Origin: an uncultured Eubacteriales bacterium
GTDB taxonomy: Bacteria; Bacillota; Clostridia; Lachnospirales; Lachnospiraceae
Length of the DNA: 17,965 nt
NCBI GenBank assembly: GCA_900545175.1
Contig: UQYF01000049.1
Coordinates: 1 to 17,965 of the forward strand
Direction of reading: 5' to 3'
Positions 14,777 through 17,965 of the stretch are shown in pieces. The position numbers and the translations under genes are program-made. The notes beneath the pieces are model-generated. The model did not search any database. It was not told the DNA's origin and saw only the letters and a list, made by a program, of their open reading frames with translations. The first letter of the stretch is position 1; each line of letters opens with the position of its first letter.

Positions 14777-15354
14777 TCTTTGAACTTAGCTTCTACGGCA
14801 TCATAGGTGTCCTGACATAAGGAAGGAAGCTCCTTTCCCCAGGCACCTGTTGCCTGCTCATAGCCTTTCTTGAAGGCATCCAGCATATCTCTCATTTTAT
14901 CTTCATCACCACCGGATAAAGCCTTTGCAAAATCAAAAATTCTCTCTGATGTCTGCTTGACACCCCAGTATCCGTCCTCGGAGATATCCTCCTTAGCCTG
15001 TGCGGCGGTAGCTTCGTCGACCTGAAGATTACCATTTGCGAGAGCCTTAATCATATCGGAGCTTGATGCAAATGTCTGTCCCTGCTTTGCGAACATGTCG
15101 GCTACAAGGTTCTGCATCTTGCTTGTGCGGTCTGCAAGATCCTGCTTCATCTTAGCTACGATGGCTGCATTGCTCTTTTGCTTAGCTGTTGTCTTGTCGG
15201 ATGCTTCATATACGGCAGCATCCTTTGTGAAGGCTGCTGATGCACAAGAACTGGTATTATCGGTCTTCTTACTGTCGTTAGCTGTGCTGTTATTTGATAC
15301 CTTTGTATAGGCAGCACTGTCATATCCATTTGTTGTAATTCCATTTACACTCAT
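14755..15354 (-). CDS. Conserved protein of unknown function, possible flagellar-regulon member
   Basis: A 199-residue soluble protein with no signal peptide or membrane segment. Residues ~1-60 are a Ser/Thr/Asn/Lys/Ala-rich, probably disordered tail (YTKVSNNSTANDSKK). The middle is helical, and the C-terminal ~70 residues are conserved-looking: DGYWGVKQTSERIFDFAKAL then GGDEDKMRDMLDAFKKGYEQ. I recall similar C-termini in uncharacterised Clostridia proteins but cannot name the family. The start is the ATG at 15354, eight bases after AAAGGAGT; an in-frame ATG at 15396 has no RBS and nearly coincides with the predicted transcription start. A sigma-D type promoter precedes it. Disordered N-terminus plus flagellar promoter would fit an exported or chaperone-like motility protein, which is inference. 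Confidence 0.7.
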   Translation of the reverse strand: MSVNGITTNGYDSAAYTKVSNNSTANDSKKTDNTSSCASAAFTKDAAVYEASDKTTAKQKSNAAIVAKMKQDLADRTSKMQNLVADMFAKQGQTFASSSDMIKALANGNLQVDEATAAQAKEDISEDGYWGVKQTSERIFDFAKALSGGDEDKMRDMLDAFKKGYEQATGAWGKELPSLCQDTYDAVEAKFKDYFGEEK

Positions 15355-15405
15355 TCTGATGGACTCCTTTCCAAAAATTGATTGGTTGTTATTCATATAT
15401 CTTAT

Positions 15406-15432
15406 ATATCGGCTTTTAGGCGAAAAAACTTA
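15406..15432 (-). promoter_or_regulatory. Sigma-28/SigD (flagellar) type promoter
   Basis: On the minus strand TAAG (15432-15429), a 15-nt spacer and GCCGATAT (15413-15406) match the SigD/FliA consensus TAAA-N14/16-GCCGATAT with one change in the -35 box. The implied start, near 15399, gives a ~45-nt leader carrying the ribosome binding site at 15370-15363 for the gene ending at 14755. Confidence 0.6.
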
Positions 15433-15452
15433 ATCAAGGTATATCTTTCAGG

Positions 15453-15481
15453 TTGATTTGTGATATAGGTTTGTATATAAT
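15453..15481 (+). promoter_or_regulatory. Sigma-A type promoter for ispE-gntR
   Basis: TTGATT (15453-15458), a 17-nt spacer and TATAAT (15476-15481) form a good promoter. Transcription would begin near 15488, at the edge of the palindrome at 15487-15520. It is back to back with the SigD-type promoter on the other strand, whose -35 is 21 nt away. Confidence 0.65.
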
Positions 15482-15486
15482 ATAAC

Positions 15487-15520
15487 GTGTACTGTATACA
15501 AAATTCATAATACAGTACAC
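15487..15520. promoter_or_regulatory. 11-bp palindrome at the ispE transcription start (candidate GntR operator)
   Basis: GTGTACTGTAT (15487-15497) and ATACAGTACAC (15510-15520) are exact complements separated by 12 nt. The first arm is followed by ACAA, giving a TGTATACA core like the sites bound by FCD-type GntR regulators. It lies just downstream of the -10 box and before the ispE ribosome binding site, where bound protein would block transcription. The gntR gene is second in this operon, so autoregulation is plausible. As RNA it would also form a hairpin. Confidence 0.45.
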
Positions 15521-15550
15521 AAAATTGGTTTGACAGGGGAATGGATTGAC

Positions 15551-16429
15551 ATGGACGAGATCAGACTTAGAGCATATGCTAAGGTTAATTTAGGACTTGA
15601 TGTGTTAAGACGCAGGGAAGACGGTTATCATGATGTACGCATGATAATGCAGAATATTAACCTGTTTGATAAGCTTGCTATAAAGAAGAAGGCAGGAAAA
15701 GGTATTAAGGTTAAGACAAATCTCTCATATCTTCCTACAGATTCTAATAATCTGGTATATAGGGCAGCAGCGTTGTTGATTGATGAGTTTGATATTGACA
15801 GCTTTGTAGATATTGATTTATATAAATTCATCCCTGTGGCTGCGGGGATGGCAGGTGGAAGTGCAGATGCAGCGGCGGTTTTATATGGCATGAATGAGCT
15901 TTTCGGTTTAAAGCTGAGCCTTGAGGAGCTTATGAAGCGTGGTGTGAAGCTTGGTGCCGATATACCATACTGCCTTATGGGAGGAACAGTGCTTGCCGAA
16001 GGAATCGGTGAGAAGCTGACGCGCTTAAAGGCATGTCCGGATTGTTATTTTGTTGTTGCAAAGCCTCCTTTTTCGGTTTCAACAAAGCTTGTATATGATA
16101 ATCTTGTGATAGATGGGAATACGCAGCATCCGGATATAGACGGAATTATGTCCGCCATAGATAATCAGGATGTAAAAGGAATAGCTTCGCGCCTTAGCAA
16201 TGTATTAGAGACTGTGACTGCGAAGGAGTATCCGGATATAGAAGGAATAAAGGACAAGATGCGGGAATACGGAGCCTTGAATGCCCTTATGAGCGGAAGC
16301 GGGCCTACAGTTTTCGGAATATTTGAGGGCAAGGAAAAGGCTGTAGAATGCAACCGCATATTAAGGCAGGATGATAGAGTTAAGACAGCATATGTTGCGG
16401 AATGCTGTAATGGCGGCTTTGAAGCGTAA
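15551..16429 (+). CDS. ispE: 4-diphosphocytidyl-2-C-methyl-D-erythritol kinase
   Basis: A 292-residue GHMP-superfamily kinase that phosphorylates CDP-methylerythritol in the MEP pathway of isoprenoid synthesis. It has the N-terminal AYAKVNLGLDVL with Lys11 and Asn13, then DGYHDVRMIMQNI. The ATP-binding loop is at 95-110 (PVAAGMAGGSADAAA), and GADIPYCLMGG contains the catalytic Asp. The C-terminal MSGSGPTVFGIF motif completes the family pattern. The start is the ATG at 15551 behind AGGGGA; an upstream in-frame TTG at 15530 precedes that site. The gene heads an operon with gntR 30 bp downstream, a pairing seen in other Clostridia. Confidence 0.93.
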   Translation: MDEIRLRAYAKVNLGLDVLRRREDGYHDVRMIMQNINLFDKLAIKKKAGKGIKVKTNLSYLPTDSNNLVYRAAALLIDEFDIDSFVDIDLYKFIPVAAGMAGGSADAAAVLYGMNELFGLKLSLEELMKRGVKLGADIPYCLMGGTVLAEGIGEKLTRLKACPDCYFVVAKPPFSVSTKLVYDNLVIDGNTQHPDIDGIMSAIDNQDVKGIASRLSNVLETVTAKEYPDIEGIKDKMREYGALNALMSGSGPTVFGIFEGKEKAVECNRILRQDDRVKTAYVAECCNGGFEA

Positions 16430-16459
16430 TGACAGATATATAGTGAAAAGAGGATTTTT

Positions 16460-17143
16460 ATGTTAGAGGACAGTAATTTTCAGGTCACGATGAACGAGTA
16501 TCTTCCACTTCGTGATGTTGTATTTAATACATTGAGACATGCAATTTTAAAGGGAGAGCTTGAGCCTGGCGAGAGGCTTATGGAGATAGCATTGGCACAG
16601 AAGCTTGGAGTGAGTCGTACACCGATACGGGAAGCGATAAGAAAGCTTGAGCTTGAAGGGCTTGTCGTTATGGTTCCGAGAAAGGGAGCAGAAGTTGCAG
16701 ACATTACGGAGAAAGATTTGCGGGATGTGCTTGAAGTCAGAACTGCATTGGAGGAGCTTTCTATAGAGCTTGCGATGAAAAACATAACGCAGGAGGAGCT
16801 TGAACAGCTAAAGTCAGCCAACCATACGTTTGCAAAGAATTCAGAAGGTGGGGACCTTATAAAGATCGCTGAATCGGATGTGGCATTTCATGAGATTATC
16901 TACAATGCAACAGGCAACAAGCGTCTTATCCAGATAATAAATAACTTAAGAGAGCAGATGTACCGTTACAGGCTTGAGTATATCAAGGATAAGTCTAGTC
17001 ATGAAAGGCTTGTTCAGGAGCATAACAGAATAATAGAGGCAATACAAAAAGACAATGTGCAGGATGCTAAAGCAGCGATAAAGCTTCACGTTGAAAATCA
17101 GGAGGAGAATATCCTAAAGTCGATAAAGGTTAAGAATGCCTGA
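16460..17143 (+). CDS. GntR-family (FadR/FCD) transcriptional regulator
   Basis: A 227-residue regulator. Residues ~14-75 are a winged helix-turn-helix (LRHAILKGELEPGERLMEIA, then LGVSRTPIREAIRKLELEGL and a VPRKGAEVADI wing). Residues ~85-220 are the all-helical FCD effector domain with the likely metal-binding Asp/His set (SDVAFHE, VQEHNRI, IKLHVEN). FCD regulators bind small carboxylic acids or related metabolites; the effector here cannot be deduced. AGAGGA lies ~6-7 nt before the ATG. It is probably co-transcribed with ispE, and the palindrome at 15487-15520 is its best candidate operator in the window. Confidence 0.9.
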   Translation: MLEDSNFQVTMNEYLPLRDVVFNTLRHAILKGELEPGERLMEIALAQKLGVSRTPIREAIRKLELEGLVVMVPRKGAEVADITEKDLRDVLEVRTALEELSIELAMKNITQEELEQLKSANHTFAKNSEGGDLIKIAESDVAFHEIIYNATGNKRLIQIINNLREQMYRYRLEYIKDKSSHERLVQEHNRIIEAIQKDNVQDAKAAIKLHVENQEENILKSIKVKNA

Positions 17144-17213
17144 GTAAAATATTTGTTTAAAGCATCTGCTTAGAGGTAATACTTACCATATATAAATTGT
17201 ACAGGTAATTAAG

Positions 17214-17239
17214 AAGCCCTTGCAGGAATCAGGCTTTTT
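17214..17239 (+). terminator. Possible weak terminator after gntR
   Basis: AAGCC (17214-17218) pairs with GGCTT (17232-17236) across a 13-nt loop and runs into a five-base T stretch. The stem is short, so termination may be partial. A tiny GGTAA-TAC-TTACC dyad lies upstream at 17175-17187. Confidence 0.4.
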
Positions 17240-17272
17240 GGTTATCTGCCTGTTTCAGAGGGGAGTATAAGC

Positions 17273-17917
17273 ATGAGCAGATGTAATATTTTGTCATGGT
17301 GTCTTATGGCATTGTGTGCGGTTGTCTTTTTTACATACAGTGGGGAAAAAAAGCGTTCTGCCGGACAGCTTCAGCAGGATATAGCAGGACAGATAATAAG
17401 GTTTCATGTCCGCGCTAACAGTGACACAGACGAGGATCAGCAGTTAAAGCTGCTTGTGAAGGAGGAGCTTGTCACATACATCGGAGATATTCTAAAGGAT
17501 GTAAAAAGTCGTGATGATGCGGAGAAAATTTTGAGCGATAACATAGAAAATATAGAAAATATCGCAAAAGGGGTTATCAAGGACAATAAAAAGGAATATA
17601 ATGTAAAAGCTTATTTTGAGGATTCATATTTTCCTGTCAAGGTTTACGGCGACATGACATTTCCGCAGGGGATTTATGAAGCGTTCCGTGTTGATATAGG
17701 AGCGGCTGATGGAAAAAATTGGTGGTGTGTGTTATATCCAAGTCTTTGTTTTGCAGATATCACACATGGAACTGTCGGTGAAGAAGCGAAAAAGGACCTT
17801 GAAGCTGTGCTTGACGAGGATGAGCTTGAACTTCTGTATGAGAATCAGAATGGCACGAAGCGTGAGTATATATATGAATTTAAGATTTTTACATTTCTTA
17901 ATAAGTTAATAAATTGA
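17273..17917 (+). CDS. spoIIR: Stage II sporulation protein R
   Basis: A 214-residue SpoIIR homologue. In Bacillus it is made in the forespore and exported to trigger SpoIIGA, which processes pro-sigma-E in the mother cell. Here residues ~6-24 form a hydrophobic N-terminal export signal or anchor (ILSWCLMALCAVVFF). Then comes the family signature IIRFHVRANSDTDEDQQLKL and the later NWWCVLYPSLCFAD block. GAGGGGAG lies just before the ATG. No sigma-F type promoter could be assigned with confidence in the 129 bp upstream. Its presence shows sporulation ancestry; whether the host still sporulates cannot be judged from one gene. Confidence 0.92.
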   Translation: MSRCNILSWCLMALCAVVFFTYSGEKKRSAGQLQQDIAGQIIRFHVRANSDTDEDQQLKLLVKEELVTYIGDILKDVKSRDDAEKILSDNIENIENIAKGVIKDNKKEYNVKAYFEDSYFPVKVYGDMTFPQGIYEAFRVDIGAADGKNWWCVLYPSLCFADITHGTVGEEAKKDLEAVLDEDELELLYENQNGTKREYIYEFKIFTFLNKLIN

Positions 17918-17936
17918 ACGCAGAATAAGCAATCCC

Positions 17937-17965
17937 CCGCTTCAAGTGTGTAGAGCACTAAGCGG
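17937..17965 (+). terminator. Hairpin after spoIIR, cut by the window edge
   Basis: CCGCTT (17937-17942) pairs with AAGCGG (17960-17965), with an inner AGTG/CACT stem (17945-17948, 17956-17959). Three further Cs precede the 5' arm, so the stem probably continues past the edge with Gs and then a T-run. Confidence 0.5.

Noticed and set aside
1..17965. tRNA, rRNA, CRISPR arrays, complete IS elements or prophage genes
   Set aside because: Looked for and not seen; the only mobile DNA is the short element at 11129-11364 and the PDDEXK tail at the left edge.

Overview
The window looks like chromosome from a motile, Gram-positive, low-to-mid GC gut-type Clostridia, most likely a Lachnospiraceae. The grounds are: spoIIR at the right edge; a sigma-D (flagellar) type promoter in front of a small cytoplasmic protein; strong GGAGG ribosome binding sites; the tail of a PD-(D/E)XK transposase/nuclease-like protein common in that family; and MITE-like noncoding DNA. 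The species cannot be named from the sequence.

Layout, left to right. (1) 1-520: the C-terminal tail of a PDDEXK-family protein, followed by a decayed second copy of part of it and a strong bidirectional terminator. (2) 523-2825: a TetR regulator diverging from a patatin-like phospholipase and a translationally coupled PlsC-type acyltransferase. The shared control region holds a clear promoter and a palindromic candidate operator. (3) 2987-8082: an acyl-chain-building cluster of acyl carrier protein, a fused double ketosynthase, ketoreductase (fabG), dehydratase (fabZ) and malonyl transferase (fabD). (4) 8426-11112: a TldD/PmbA peptidase pair between fabD and the acc genes. (5) 11129-11364: a small nonautonomous inverted-repeat element with a 9-bp target duplication, just upstream of accD. 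(6) 11395-14776: accD and accA (malonyl-CoA supply), then an iron-sulfur flavoprotein overlapping an acyl-ACP thioesterase. (7) 14755-15354, minus strand: a conserved protein of unknown function with a flagellar-type promoter. (8) 15453-17965: ispE, a FadR/FCD-type GntR regulator and spoIIR.

The most notable feature is the 797-residue double ketosynthase. Its first half keeps the Cys-His-His triad. The second half keeps the fold signature but has lost all three residues (Ala, Phe, Glu), so the protein reads as a ketosynthase fused to a chain-length-factor-like partner. The same cluster has ACP, KR, DH, AT and thioesterase, but the window holds no enoyl reductase (FabI/K/L/V), no FabH, no AccB and no AccC. 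That set resembles highly reducing type II polyketide / aryl-polyene-like systems, but it could also be a rearranged primary fatty-acid locus whose other genes lie elsewhere. Acetyl-CoA carboxylase and FabD would supply malonyl-ACP, the fused KS with FabG and FabZ would extend and process the chain, the thioesterase could release it, and the PlsC protein could place an acyl chain on a lipid. The product is not determined by the sequence.
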